A stretch of DNA of 64,000 bases from UBA7374 sp049890275 (GTDB lineage: Bacteria; Verrucomicrobiota; Verrucomicrobiia; Opitutales; Coraliomargaritaceae), in contig JBMHBT010000013.1 of assembly GCA_049890275.1 (NCBI GenBank), positions 62,001 to 126,000 of the forward strand, in the 5' to 3' direction. The notes below the pieces were generated by a model. That model made no database searches. It was not told the origin of the DNA and saw only the letters and a program-made list of their open reading frames with translations. Positions 52,953 through 62,287 of this stretch are shown piece after piece (positions within the stretch are counted from its first letter, which is position 1; each line of letters starts with the position of its first letter). Both the position numbers and the translations under genes were made by a program.

Positions 52953-53966
52953 ATGGGTACTGATTATCGACTCGACTTGCCTCGCCGTCCTCGCCGGATG
53001 CGTCGTTCTTCGGCCTTACGGGCTTTGGGGAATGAGACGATTCTGCGGCCGGAAAATTTGATCCAGCCCCTGTTCATCGTGGATGGAGAGGGTGCTCCGG
53101 AGCCAATTGAATCCATGCCGGGAATTTCACGTTTGACGATTCCCTCCTTAATTGAGGAGTGCCGCGAACTGATTTCTCTAGGTATTCCGGGTGTTGCTTT
53201 ATTTCCCAAATTGGACGTAACGCTGAAGTCAGAGGACGGAAGAGAAGCCTTGAATCCGGATACCCTCGTACTGCGGGCCATCCGAGCGTTGAAGGATGCA
53301 TTGCCTGAAATTGCAGTGATTACTGATTTGGCTTTAGATCCCTACACAACGCATGGGCATGACGGCTTAATTGACCCGACTAGTGGTGATTTGGCAAATG
53401 ATGCTACTGTGGAGGTACTAGCAGAGATGGCCGTTTTGGCGGCTCATGCCGGTGCGGATATGGTGGCTCCTTCAGACATGATGGATGGACGGGTGGGGGC
53501 AATCCGTGGTGCTTTGGATGACAATCATTTTGAACAGACTTCGATTTTGGCGTATTCTGCTAAGTTTGCTTCGGCTTATTACGGGCCGTTTCGAGATGCG
53601 GTAGGCAGTGCATCCAAGCCGAGTACCAAAGGATTGGACAAGCGGACTTACCAACTCAACCCGGGAAATCGTCGGGAGGCTTTAACTGAAGCTGCGTTGG
53701 ATGAAACGGAGGGCGCGGACATTCTCATGGTGAAGCCAGCCGGACCCTACTTAGACATAATTCGTGAGGTGCGCGAGGAAACGGATCTGCCGCTGGCTGC
53801 ATATCAGGTGTCGGGTGAATATGCCCAGATCATGGCTGCGGCGGAGAAGGCTTGGCTGGACCTAGAGAACTGCCGGGATGAATCTCTCTTGGCTATTCGA
53901 CGGGCAGGTGCGGATATTATTCTGACCTATTTTGCCAAGTCCTATTGCCAAGCTCTGGCTTCTTGA
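52953..53966 (+). CDS. hemB: Delta-aminolevulinic acid dehydratase (porphobilinogen synthase)
   Basis: A 337-residue enzyme joining two 5-aminolevulinate molecules to porphobilinogen, for heme and other tetrapyrroles. The two Schiff-base lysines are K204 (YSAKFASAYYGPF) and K261 (ILMVKPAGPYLDI). The active-site metal loop reads DLALDPYTTHGHDG with no Cys, so this is the zinc-independent, magnesium-using type. The N-terminus (DLPRRPRRMRRSSALRAL) is the typical arm. It supplies heme for the eight c-type sites and the cbb3 oxidase in this window. Confidence 0.96.
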   Translation: MGTDYRLDLPRRPRRMRRSSALRALGNETILRPENLIQPLFIVDGEGAPEPIESMPGISRLTIPSLIEECRELISLGIPGVALFPKLDVTLKSEDGREALNPDTLVLRAIRALKDALPEIAVITDLALDPYTTHGHDGLIDPTSGDLANDATVEVLAEMAVLAAHAGADMVAPSDMMDGRVGAIRGALDDNHFEQTSILAYSAKFASAYYGPFRDAVGSASKPSTKGLDKRTYQLNPGNRREALTEAALDETEGADILMVKPAGPYLDIIREVREETDLPLAAYQVSGEYAQIMAAAEKAWLDLENCRDESLLAIRRAGADIILTYFAKSYCQALAS

Positions 53967-54000
53967 AGACGGTGCCTGCTATGAGCAGATGGATCCGTGG

Positions 54001-55059
54001 TTAGTTTTCTTTGCGTCGGTTTTTGCGTTTCACCGCAAATTGTCTTTTTCGTGCCAGTTCACGCATATCGACTGCAGGGTCATCTTCTTCGTAGATTTCC
54101 TGCCCGATGATGTATTCCATAACATCTTCCATGGTGATCACGCCGGACATGGAGCCGAATTCATCGACCACAACGGCTAATTGCTGATGGGCTTTGAGGA
54201 AGGTTTGTAGAGCATCATCAGCGGTGGCGCTTTCAGGGATATAGAGGGGTGGCCTGGCAAATTCAGAAATGAGGCGGTGGTCTTGCTCTTCTGCTTTCGC
54301 CGCGAGAATATCCCGCCTGCGGACAATACCCGTGATGTTGTCACTTTGCTCGTGATACACTGGAATCCGTCCAAAAGGAATATGCTTTTTTTCTTTAAAG
54401 AGGGATCCGATAGATTGGCTGTCATCAAACAGGCAAACAACACTTCTAGGCGTCATCATCGTTTCAACCAGTACTTCATCCAATTGCAGTGCGTTGTGTA
54501 TGACCTGCCGCTCATTTGATGTGAGGTTGCCTTCATTCGCGCTTTTTTCTGCCAGAAGCATAATTTCAGCGTCACTATCTGCTGTCTCTTTACTGTTTGG
54601 GCGGAGCAAAAAGCGAACGATGAATCCAACCAGACGAGAAACAGGTGTCATAATATGACAAATCCATGAAAGGGGAGCCACGAGAACGGGCTGTAGTTGG
54701 GGGCGGTAGAGGACGCCCACGTTTTTGGGTATTATCTCAGAGAATACAAGTATGGCCAAGGCCATGGAAACCGAAACATTGAAGAGAACATTCGTGCCGT
54801 CGGCCCAGATTTTGACTGCAAGACCACCCACCAGAGTGGCACCAATCGTATTAGCTATGGTGTTGAGTCCCAGTATTGCCGATGAGGTTTCTTCTAGGCG
54901 CTCCTTATAATACTCAAGCCGTTTGCCACTCGTGGGCTTGGCTTTTTTGAGTGCTTCGATCTCAGCAGTGGTTGTACTGAGAATCATGGCCTCTAGGAGT
55001 GAGCAGAGTGCGGATACGCCTATTGTAAAAGCTACTGCTAAAATAAATGCTGTTATCAT
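54001..55059 (-). CDS. CNNM/CorC-type (hemolysin family) membrane transporter with CBS domains
   Basis: A 352-residue protein with an N-terminal DUF21/CNNM membrane domain: ITAFILAVAFTIGVSALCSL, GLNTIANTIGATLVGGLAV, and FSEIIPKNVGVLYR, the last being the family signature. It continues with the cytosolic CBS pair containing MMTPRSVVCLFDD, GIVRRRDILAA and VVDEFGSMSGVITMEDVMEY. It stops soon after the CBS pair with a basic tail (RQFAVKRKNRR), so the CorC_HlyC C-terminal domain found in longer members is absent. Members export or sense Mg2+ and related ions; the exact role here is uncertain. Divergent from the PEGA lipoprotein gene. Confidence 0.88.
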   Translation of the reverse strand: MITAFILAVAFTIGVSALCSLLEAMILSTTTAEIEALKKAKPTSGKRLEYYKERLEETSSAILGLNTIANTIGATLVGGLAVKIWADGTNVLFNVSVSMALAILVFSEIIPKNVGVLYRPQLQPVLVAPLSWICHIMTPVSRLVGFIVRFLLRPNSKETADSDAEIMLLAEKSANEGNLTSNERQVIHNALQLDEVLVETMMTPRSVVCLFDDSQSIGSLFKEKKHIPFGRIPVYHEQSDNITGIVRRRDILAAKAEEQDHRLISEFARPPLYIPESATADDALQTFLKAHQQLAVVVDEFGSMSGVITMEDVMEYIIGQEIYEEDDPAVDMRELARKRQFAVKRKNRRKEN

Positions 55060-55257
55060 TATTGGGGTGCCGAAAACTCAGGGTATGCTTCACCCTTTTT
55101 GACATTTTGGCACACATTTGTTACTGAACTAGCAAAGAGACATTTCAAGCAAATTTCGAGGTTGTTTATTCGATTCAAAGAGTAAGTTCTGCTATTTTGA
55201 CCTAAAGTCTTGACCGCACTACATCCGAATCTTTTCATGTAGAGGTATATTTTCCAG

Positions 55258-55761
55258 ATGAATTTCCGTTTTTTACTTTTAACCGCTTCTCTAATTACCG
55301 CCTTCTCTTTTTCAGGATGTGTGTATCTCCGTGATGGAGTTCCTCAGGAAGTAACCGTTGTTTCTTTACCATCTGATGCAGATGTGTATATTAACGGAGA
55401 GTCCGTTGGCACGACTCCACTCTCATTAGACCTTCCTCGTAAGATTGTCCACGAAGTACGTCTTGAGAAAGAAGGCTACAACACTGCTGTTAAATATTTT
55501 ACTCCGGTATCCAATGCAAACAGCGAGAATTTCATCAAATTCGGACTTTCTCGTGATTTGGGATATTATGTAGATCTCTCACCCAGTGAGATGAAGCAAG
55601 AAATGGAGAGTGATTTGGTTCCCGGGTCAACAGGGAGTGACCCATTTGATCGTATGGCGAAGCGAGCCTTTGAAGCGGATCGTAGATATGAGGCTGGTGT
55701 GATCACTGCTGAAGAGCACAAGATGATCATCAACCAAATCATTGAGTTTTTCGAGAACTAG
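55258..55761 (+). CDS. PEGA-domain lipoprotein
   Basis: A 167-residue lipoprotein: signal FRFLLLTASLITAFSFSGCV with lipobox FSGC (Cys21). Next comes a PEGA domain, with VVSLPSDADVYINGESVGTTPLSLDLP in the family pattern of S-x-P-x-x-A-x-V-x-I-D-G-x-x-x-G-x-T-P. The C-terminus (FEADRRYEAGVITAEEHKMI and IINQIIEFFEN) looks like a short SHOCT-type helical oligomerisation motif. Upstream, two TTGACC copies (55197 and 55210) could be -35 elements; the first has a weak TACATC 17 bases on. Function unknown; PEGA proteins often bind cell-wall or surface partners. Confidence 0.78.
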   Translation: MNFRFLLLTASLITAFSFSGCVYLRDGVPQEVTVVSLPSDADVYINGESVGTTPLSLDLPRKIVHEVRLEKEGYNTAVKYFTPVSNANSENFIKFGLSRDLGYYVDLSPSEMKQEMESDLVPGSTGSDPFDRMAKRAFEADRRYEAGVITAEEHKMIINQIIEFFEN

Positions 55762-55799
55762 TTTGCACGAACCTGAGGCAACACTGCTTTCCCTGTAGG

Positions 55800-56180
55800 A
55801 TGACTGCTCTACCAGACGATTACCTGTATACGAGTGATCACGAGTGGTTGCGCCTAAATGGTGATGGCACAGCGACTATAGGAATCACCGACTACGCTCA
55901 AGAGAGTCTTGGGGACATTACTTTTATTGAGTTTCCAGAATTGGGTGCTTCTTTTTCCAAAGGGGAAACATTTGGCGTGGTTGAGTCAGTTAAGGCTGCT
56001 TCCGACCTGTATATGCCAGTTTCAGCTGAAATTACCGAGATCAACGAAGCGGTGGACGCAGATCCTGCTTTAGTGAATCAGGAGGCATTTACCGGGGGTT
56101 GGTTATTGAAAATCCGTATTGTGGACGAGTCGGATATTGCCGATTTATTACAACCATCTGCGTACGCTGAAATCATCTAA
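55800..56180 (+). CDS. gcvH: Glycine cleavage system H protein
   Basis: A 126-residue carrier that holds a lipoyl arm in glycine breakdown. The lipoylated Lys is K65 in VESVKAASDLYMPVS; flanking motifs DHEWLRLNGDGTATIGITDY, LGDITFIEFPELG and EAFTGGWLLKI are typical. gcvT and gcvP are not in the window, so the gene is separate from the rest of the system or serves lipoate relay. It starts 38 bases after the PEGA gene. Confidence 0.95.
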   Translation: MTALPDDYLYTSDHEWLRLNGDGTATIGITDYAQESLGDITFIEFPELGASFSKGETFGVVESVKAASDLYMPVSAEITEINEAVDADPALVNQEAFTGGWLLKIRIVDESDIADLLQPSAYAEII

Positions 56181-56304
56181 TGTTGCCGAAAGGTAACTCA
56201 CGTGCAACAGGCATTGGGAGGAGCGAATTTTTTTGCGCTGAAAGTACGCTTTATTGATGCTCCTATTGAAATGGAGCGAATTGATTTTTGAGACCCTTGA
56301 TGTG

Positions 56305-58212
56305 ATGAATACCCGAAGTTGGAAGACTGCTCAAGCAGAGGAGTACTATGGCTTAAAGCGATGGGGGGGCGGTCATTTTACGGTGGATTCGAATGGATAT
56401 TTGCAGGTTCATCCTTTGCGAGATGGGCGCACAATTCGTATCCATGATATCGTATGCGAGGCTTTAGAGAAAGGGTATGAATTACCGTTGACCATTCGTA
56501 TACAGGATTTGCTTCGGACTCGGGTAGTCGAGTTGAACGAGCAATTTAATAAGGCGATCGAGGAAGAGGGGTATGAGGGCGGCTATCGCGGTGTATTTCC
56601 CATAAAAGTAAATCAACTGCGCGAAGTTGTGGAAGAGATTCGGGATGCGGGTCGGCCTTTTCACTACGGGTTGGAGTGCGGCAGTAAGCCTGAATTGGCG
56701 ATCGCTTTAGCCATGCATAAGGATAAGAAAGCGCTGATCATCTGTAACGGTTACAAGGATGATGAGTTTATCCGCCTTGCTTTGAGCGGGCGACGCCTGG
56801 GTAAGGAAATTTATTTGGTTGTGGAGCAACTGAGTGAAGTAAAGCGAATTATCCGTTTAAGCAAAGAGATGGGGATTGAGCCGTTAGTTGGGATTCGCAT
56901 CAAATTGAGTACCGTTGGCGAAGGCAAGTGGGCGAGCTCATCCGGTGAAAATGCGAAGTTTGGATTGACCAGCCCGGAAATTCTCGATGCTGCCCGACGC
57001 TTAAAGCGAGCAAAGCTAGGAGATGCACTGAAGTTGATTCATTTCCATATAGGTTCCCAAGTGCCGAATATTCAAACGATCAAGCGTGCGACTGTAGAAG
57101 CCACACGTTATTATTGTGAACTTCGGAAATCAGGTTTCCCGATCCAATTACTGGATGTGGGTGGTGGACTGGGTGTCGATTATGATGGTTCCCGCAGTAA
57201 TTATGAAAGCTCAATGAACTACACTCTGCGCGAATATGCGCGGGATATTGTCTATAATATTAAGAGCGTCTGCGAGGAAGCTTCGATTCCTGTGCCGGAT
57301 ATCGTTTCTGAAAGTGGTCGGGCTATTGTTGCAACGCATTCAATTCTTGTCACAGAAGTTTGCGACCGTATTTCCAAGACTTCAATTTCACCGAAGTTAT
57401 CGGCTAAAAAATCCACAAACCCGGTTTTGCGGGAGCTCGAGTCGATTCTTCTAAATGAGCACGGATCCAGCGCATTGGAGCGTTTTCATGATGCCCAGCA
57501 GAAAAAAGAGTCTGTGGATAATCTCTTCAATCTCGGTTATCTGGATTTGAAAGAAAAAGCGTCGGCAGATGCTCTATATTGGAAGATTTGTCGTGAATTA
57601 TCTGAAGAAGGTAAATCCGCTCGCTATACCCCGGAGGAGCTGGAGTCGCTACCTAAAGACATGGCCGATCAGTATGTATGTAATTTTTCCGTCTTCCAGT
57701 CGCTCATTGATCACTGGGCATGCGATCAGCTTTTTCCAATTGTGCCCCTACAAAGGCTGGATGAGTTGCCCTCAGTTGATGCCACATTAGTTGATATCAC
57801 CTGCGATAGTGAGGGTAAAGTGTCTGCCTTTACCGACGTTGAGGACGTGCGAAACACGTTGCGATTACACGAACTGAACGGCAAACCGTACTATTTAGGA
57901 TTTTTTCTAATGGGTGCCTATCAGGACATCATGGGTGATTTGCACAATCTATTCGGGCGGGTTAACGAGGTTCATGTCTTTCTTGAGGATGATGAGGAAG
58001 ACGGATTCTATATTGAGGACAGTATTCGCGGTTTTAGTATCGACGACGTGCTTGGGTTTACTCAATACGACGGGAAAATCCTGACACGTATGATGAAGAA
58101 GCAGATCGATCAGGCAACGAAGGCAGATTTAATCAAACCTCGGGAAGGAATACGCATGTTGGATAAATATACTTCCCTCCTGAAAGGGCCGACTTACTTG
58201 TCGGGACAGTGA
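56305..58212 (+). CDS. speA: Biosynthetic arginine decarboxylase
   Basis: A 635-residue PLP enzyme making agmatine from arginine, the start of one route to putrescine and spermidine. The PLP Lys is in YRGVFPIKVNQ, and the family features include LECGSKPELAIAL, HFHIGSQVPNI, LLDVGGGLGVDYDGS, VSESGRAIVATHS and YFLGFFLMGAYQ-like YYLGFFLMGAYQDIMGDLHN. Although an upstream ATG (56254) is open, the start MNTRSWKTAQAEEYYG (56305) matches the usual N-terminus. It follows gcvH by 124 bases. No speB (agmatinase) gene is adjacent. Confidence 0.95.
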   Translation: MNTRSWKTAQAEEYYGLKRWGGGHFTVDSNGYLQVHPLRDGRTIRIHDIVCEALEKGYELPLTIRIQDLLRTRVVELNEQFNKAIEEEGYEGGYRGVFPIKVNQLREVVEEIRDAGRPFHYGLECGSKPELAIALAMHKDKKALIICNGYKDDEFIRLALSGRRLGKEIYLVVEQLSEVKRIIRLSKEMGIEPLVGIRIKLSTVGEGKWASSSGENAKFGLTSPEILDAARRLKRAKLGDALKLIHFHIGSQVPNIQTIKRATVEATRYYCELRKSGFPIQLLDVGGGLGVDYDGSRSNYESSMNYTLREYARDIVYNIKSVCEEASIPVPDIVSESGRAIVATHSILVTEVCDRISKTSISPKLSAKKSTNPVLRELESILLNEHGSSALERFHDAQQKKESVDNLFNLGYLDLKEKASADALYWKICRELSEEGKSARYTPEELESLPKDMADQYVCNFSVFQSLIDHWACDQLFPIVPLQRLDELPSVDATLVDITCDSEGKVSAFTDVEDVRNTLRLHELNGKPYYLGFFLMGAYQDIMGDLHNLFGRVNEVHVFLEDDEEDGFYIEDSIRGFSIDDVLGFTQYDGKILTRMMKKQIDQATKADLIKPREGIRMLDKYTSLLKGPTYLSGQ

Positions 58213-58235
58213 GCGAAGCGACCCTCTACAAAGGG

Positions 58236-60026
58236 CTACATTCGTTCCAATGGTTCAATCCCCAGTAGCTCGAGTCCGGTGATGAGAACACTACGTGTTC
58301 GGGCGCACAGCAATAAGCGTCGTGCTTGTACATCGGCTTCATCTACCATGACTTTATCAGCGTTGTAGAAGCTGCTGTAAGCACCGGCAAGTTCGTACAA
58401 ATAGGTGCAGAGAAAATGCGGACGTAGATCGTTTAAGGTTAGCTCCAAGCTATTGGAAAGTCCGAGAAGTTTTCTTGCTAAGTCGAGTTCGGCTTTGGTC
58501 TCTAAGGGACTGGCTCCTTCAATAGGAGTACAAGGATCGATTTTTGCTTTACGAAAGATGCTATTGATACGGGCGACTGCATAGAGCAGGTAGGGCGCAG
58601 TATTGCCCTCGAAGCTAAGCATACGATCCCAGTCGAAGACATAGTCTTGGGTTCGATTGGATGAAAGGTCTGCGTACTTCAAGGCTCCGATACCGACTGC
58701 GCGGGCGATTTGTCTGCGTTCTTCCTCTGGGAGTGAAGGGTTTTTTTCTGCTACGACAGCAAGTGCACGTTCGCAGGCCTCGTCGAGTAAGGCTTGTAAT
58801 TTAACCGTTTCACCCGACTTTGTTTTGAGGGGTTTTTTATCGGGTCCCAGAATCGTTCCCCACCAGACGTGGTTCATCACTGGAACGCCGTATCCTTTGG
58901 CTTCAAACCACTTTTTCGTGGTCAGGAAGAGTTGTTCGAAGTGATCTTGCTGGCGCGCGTCTGTGAGGTAGATAATTTCTTCTGCTTTAAATTCTTCGAT
59001 TCGGTATAGAATCGTCGCTAGGTCTGTTGAGGCGTAGTTGGAGGCACCATCTTTTTTGCGTATATTAAAAGGGTAGGGGCGTTCATTGTGACGGGAAAAC
59101 TTCTTCACCTCATCGTGCCAGACGACAAGAGCACCCTCACTTTCTTCTGCCAGTCCAGTTTCTTCCAGTTCACTGTATATGCGTGCGACTTTGTCTCTGT
59201 AGAAAGACTCACCTAGAGTGTAGTCAACGCGCACGCCGAGCTGTAAGAAAAGGACGTCAAAGGCTTGCTTTGAGATGGATACAATCTCTTCCCATAAGGC
59301 CGTGTTTTCCGGATCTCCTTTTTGTAATAAGACGAGTTCCTGACGAGATTGTTCGCGCAGTTCAGGTTGTTCGGTTTCTAGGGCGCTTCCTTCTTTGTAG
59401 AGTTGGTCGAGGGCTGCCAGTGGGTTGTCCGTAATTTTACTGAGATCAATTTCATCTCGTTTGATCTTCATGATCAAAGTGCCAAAATTTGTACCCCAAT
59501 CGCCTATATGGTTGTCCCGTATTGTTTTCGCACCGCAGAAATCAAGCAATCGTGCAATCGCTTCGCCGATGACCATTGGCCGAATGTGCCCAATATGGGC
59601 CTGTTTGGCCGTGTTTGCGCTTGGATAATCGATCACAACGGTTCGGTCTTTACGAAGCGTATTGGCACCTCCACGGAAATCTTCCTTATCTGTATGCTGT
59701 AAAAGCCACTGCCATAGATATTTATTTGTAAAACGAAAATTGAGGAAGCCCGGACCGGAAAGTGTCATCTCCACTAGCTGCGAATCCAATAGCCCGGAGG
59801 ATTCTACTGCGGTGATTAATTCTTGGCCCAATTCTCGCGGATTGACTTGCTTGCGCTTGGCGAAACCAAGAATTCCGTTGGCCTGTAAGTCGCCAAATTT
59901 TGGATCAGCTGTCCGTACTCCGGGTTCGAAGTCTTGGCCAATGGATTCCATCGAGCCGGCCACTTCTCTTAGTGCGCGATCAATTGCTTGAGTTGGGTTA
60001 AAGCATACCTGCATGGTAACAGGCAA
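58236..60026 (-). CDS. argS: Arginyl-tRNA synthetase
   Basis: A 596-residue class I synthetase: HIGH motif in SANTAKQAHIGHIRPMVIGE, the N-terminal tRNA-binding extension (about 1-110), and the C-terminal DALR anticodon domain with LYELAGAYSSFYNADKVM. ArgRS lacks a standard KMSKS, as here. The start could be ATG 60026 or 60014 (MQVCFNPTQAID). It converges on speA, 23 bases apart, and is divergent from the pyrimidine phosphorylase gene. Fourth synthetase in the window. Confidence 0.95.
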   Translation of the reverse strand: MPVTMQVCFNPTQAIDRALREVAGSMESIGQDFEPGVRTADPKFGDLQANGILGFAKRKQVNPRELGQELITAVESSGLLDSQLVEMTLSGPGFLNFRFTNKYLWQWLLQHTDKEDFRGGANTLRKDRTVVIDYPSANTAKQAHIGHIRPMVIGEAIARLLDFCGAKTIRDNHIGDWGTNFGTLIMKIKRDEIDLSKITDNPLAALDQLYKEGSALETEQPELREQSRQELVLLQKGDPENTALWEEIVSISKQAFDVLFLQLGVRVDYTLGESFYRDKVARIYSELEETGLAEESEGALVVWHDEVKKFSRHNERPYPFNIRKKDGASNYASTDLATILYRIEEFKAEEIIYLTDARQQDHFEQLFLTTKKWFEAKGYGVPVMNHVWWGTILGPDKKPLKTKSGETVKLQALLDEACERALAVVAEKNPSLPEEERRQIARAVGIGALKYADLSSNRTQDYVFDWDRMLSFEGNTAPYLLYAVARINSIFRKAKIDPCTPIEGASPLETKAELDLARKLLGLSNSLELTLNDLRPHFLCTYLYELAGAYSSFYNADKVMVDEADVQARRLLLCARTRSVLITGLELLGIEPLERM

Positions 60027-60130
60027 GGTGCTCTTGCTGGAGCGTCAAGCTTTCTGCCCAGACTAATTGAAACAATAGGGCCACCGTGGAATTAATTTTA
60101 ACGAAGCCATGGCAAAGCTAACTTAGTTTT

Positions 60131-60159
60131 GTAGTACTTTATTCTCGACAAAGTACTAC
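60131..60159. promoter_or_regulatory. Strong inverted repeat upstream of the pyrimidine phosphorylase gene
   Basis: Perfect 10-base arms GTAGTACTTT (60131-60140) and AAAGTACTAC (60150-60159) enclose a 9-base loop. It lies 65 bases before the phosphorylase start and more than 100 from argS. No T-run follows, so it reads as an operator for a dimeric repressor or an RNA leader stem. Confidence 0.6.
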
Positions 60160-60173
60160 GCAATCTTCTAGTA

Positions 60174-60197
60174 AGTAAAGGTTTACATACCTTTATT
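60174..60197 (+). promoter_or_regulatory. Second stem-loop in the phosphorylase leader
   Basis: Arms TAAAGGT (60176-60182) and ACCTTTA (60189-60195) with a 6-base loop, extended to nine pairs by one G-U and one A-T (60174-60197). It sits 27 bases before the start codon and 14 bases after the first inverted repeat. Confidence 0.5.
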
Positions 60198-60224
60198 CAG
60201 GATCTTTGCACATATTCCAATTCA

Positions 60225-61559
60225 ATGAGAAAGAAAATCATTAGTGCCCGTAAGTTTATTAAGCCGTCCTTCAGTTACCTAATTGAAAAGAAAAGAGACG
60301 GGGGAGAGTTTTCAGAGGACGAGATCCGGTTTATCGTCGATTCCATACTTGATGAGGAGCTTCCAGAGTATCAGCAGTCTGCGCTTGCGATGGCTATTTA
60401 CTTCCAAGCCATGTCCGCGCAGGAGACAGCGGTTTTCGCTGAGGAGATGATGTTATCCGGCGAGGTAATCGATTTGACTGGTATCGCTCGCCCTAAGATT
60501 GACAAATACTCCACAGGTGGAGTGGGTGATAAGACCTCGCTGGTGCTCGGTCCACTGGCTGCCTCTTGCGGCGTAGTTATGCCGACGATGAACGGAGTTG
60601 ATGAGGAGCATGTGATTAGTAATTTAGATAAGTTGTCATCGATTCCGGGCTTCAATCCTGTGTTGTCGTTAAAAGATTTTAAGGCGCAGTTAAAGAAAAC
60701 GGGCTGCACGTTTATTCGTCAGGACGAAGAAATTGCCCCGGTTGATTCCATGCTTTACAGACTTCGTCAGAAGACTGGTACGATCCCGAGTCTGCCCTTG
60801 ATTACTGGTTCGGTTCTCAGTCGTAAGCTTGCAGAAGGTGCCGAAGGTTTGGTTATCGATGTGAAATGGGGGAATGGTTCCTTTGTTAAAGATGTTGAGC
60901 AAGCAAAACAACTTGCTCGCTCCATTACACGTGTTGGTCGTTCAATGAAGCGACGCTGTGTTGCATTGGTTACCGATATGAACCAGCCGCTCGGTGATAC
61001 CGTGGGTACTGCTTTGGAGGTCAAAGAGGCCATTCAATTGCTGCAAGGTGAAGGCCCGGAGGACTTGCAGGAGCTGGTGCTTAAGCTCGGCATGGAAATC
61101 GTCCGCCTCGCTGGGGTTGCCGGTTCTACGCTATCGGCTAAACAAACGGTCCTCAGTCACTTAAAAGATGGTTCGGCTTTCGAGAAATTTAAAGAAATGG
61201 TTGCTGCTCAAGGCGGTGACACCAAGGTCTTAGACAACCCGGATAAATTTCCTACCGCGAAGCATGTACGCAAACTGCCGGCTCCGAAGCGCGGCTATGT
61301 GCACACAATCAATGCTGGTATGATCGCAACTGGGGTTCAAAAACTAGCTGTTCGCAAGAATGGTAAGTATGATCCTGCAGTCGGTGTTTCTGAAATTCGC
61401 AAGGTCGGTACACAAGTGAAGCAAGGCGAGCCGCTGATGATGATCCACTACAATGAGGAATCCAAGATGGAGGAGGCTTTGGAGTACTTGAAGTCAGCCT
61501 ACCGCTTGGCGCCGAAGCGTCCGAATCCGCCCGAGTTAATTGTCGAGCGAGTTGCTTAG
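60225..61559 (+). CDS. deoA: Thymidine/pyrimidine-nucleoside phosphorylase
   Basis: A 444-residue enzyme cleaving thymidine or uridine with phosphate to base and (deoxy)ribose-1-phosphate, a nucleoside salvage step. The phosphate-binding motif KYSTGGVGDKTSLVLGP and the GVDEEHVISNLDKLSSIPG substrate region are diagnostic, followed by DSMLYRLRQKTGTIPSLPLI and SRKLAEGAEGLVIDVKWGNG. DeoA and Pdp are hard to separate by eye; the symbol is by family. Its 198-base leader contains two stem-loops. It converges with efp, 22 bases apart. Confidence 0.92.
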   Translation: MRKKIISARKFIKPSFSYLIEKKRDGGEFSEDEIRFIVDSILDEELPEYQQSALAMAIYFQAMSAQETAVFAEEMMLSGEVIDLTGIARPKIDKYSTGGVGDKTSLVLGPLAASCGVVMPTMNGVDEEHVISNLDKLSSIPGFNPVLSLKDFKAQLKKTGCTFIRQDEEIAPVDSMLYRLRQKTGTIPSLPLITGSVLSRKLAEGAEGLVIDVKWGNGSFVKDVEQAKQLARSITRVGRSMKRRCVALVTDMNQPLGDTVGTALEVKEAIQLLQGEGPEDLQELVLKLGMEIVRLAGVAGSTLSAKQTVLSHLKDGSAFEKFKEMVAAQGGDTKVLDNPDKFPTAKHVRKLPAPKRGYVHTINAGMIATGVQKLAVRKNGKYDPAVGVSEIRKVGTQVKQGEPLMMIHYNEESKMEEALEYLKSAYRLAPKRPNPPELIVERVA

Positions 61560-61581
61560 TCATCTCTTGCTGCCTGCCCGA

Positions 61582-62139
61582 TTAGGCGCGCCCCTGATAG
61601 GCGCGCTCGGCTGTACCCACTTTAATCGTTTCCCCTTCTTTAATAAAGAGCGGTACTTGAATGGTCAACCCTGTCTCCAGCTTTGCTGGCTTTTGTACGT
61701 TTGAGGCGGTATCGCCTTTTACACCCTCAGGAGATTCGACAACCTTCATTTCGATCGAAGCTGGCAGATCAATCTGCACTGGCTTTTCATCGACATGTAA
61801 TATGTTGTAAATCTGATTCTCCACGAGAAAGTCTTTGGCATCTTCGACCAGTGATTCTTCTAGGATAATATCCTCGAAGCTTTCTGGATCCATGAAGTGG
61901 TAGCCGTCACCATCAATGTAGCTGTATTCCAGCTTGATGGTCTCTGTGTGTAGAATGTCTACGCTGTCCGTTGTCCGAATCTTGGTATTTGTCGAAGAAC
62001 CAGTATTCAAATTGCGCATCGTTACCTGCATAAAGCCAGCTTGGCGGCCCTGTGTTCTGTGCTGCACGTCCAGTACGAGGTGTGGAGCGCCTTGATAGTC
62101 GAGTACCTTGCCTTTGCGGACTTCTGTTGGTGATGCCAT
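61582..62139 (-). CDS. efp: Translation elongation factor P with an arginine at the loop tip
   Basis: A 185-residue factor that helps ribosomes through polyproline. ATG 62139 (MASPTEVRKGKVLDY) gives the normal N-terminus; an upstream in-frame start at 62196 would add 19 unlikely residues. Three beta domains are complete, ending LFIKEGETIKVGTAERAY. The loop that enters the peptidyl-transferase site reads HRTQGRQAGF: residue 32 is Arg where E. coli has the beta-lysylated Lys34. The spacing to the following M-R-N-L matches Pseudomonas EF-P, whose Arg32 is rhamnosylated by EarP. Whether EarP exists in this genome cannot be seen here. Confidence 0.95.
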   Translation of the reverse strand: MASPTEVRKGKVLDYQGAPHLVLDVQHRTQGRQAGFMQVTMRNLNTGSSTNTKIRTTDSVDILHTETIKLEYSYIDGDGYHFMDPESFEDIILEESLVEDAKDFLVENQIYNILHVDEKPVQIDLPASIEMKVVESPEGVKGDTASNVQKPAKLETGLTIQVPLFIKEGETIKVGTAERAYQGRA

Positions 62140-62287
62140 AGGGGTGATTTGAGTTGAATTTTTACTTTGTTTGTTGCCAGAGGTCGCTCCTGTCAAGTGC
62201 TGGACGCTTCATTTACCGGGAATCGTCATCCAAATGCAGCTTTTCGTTGCAATTCGGGACAGGAGAAATTTACTCGCGTTCTTTGTT

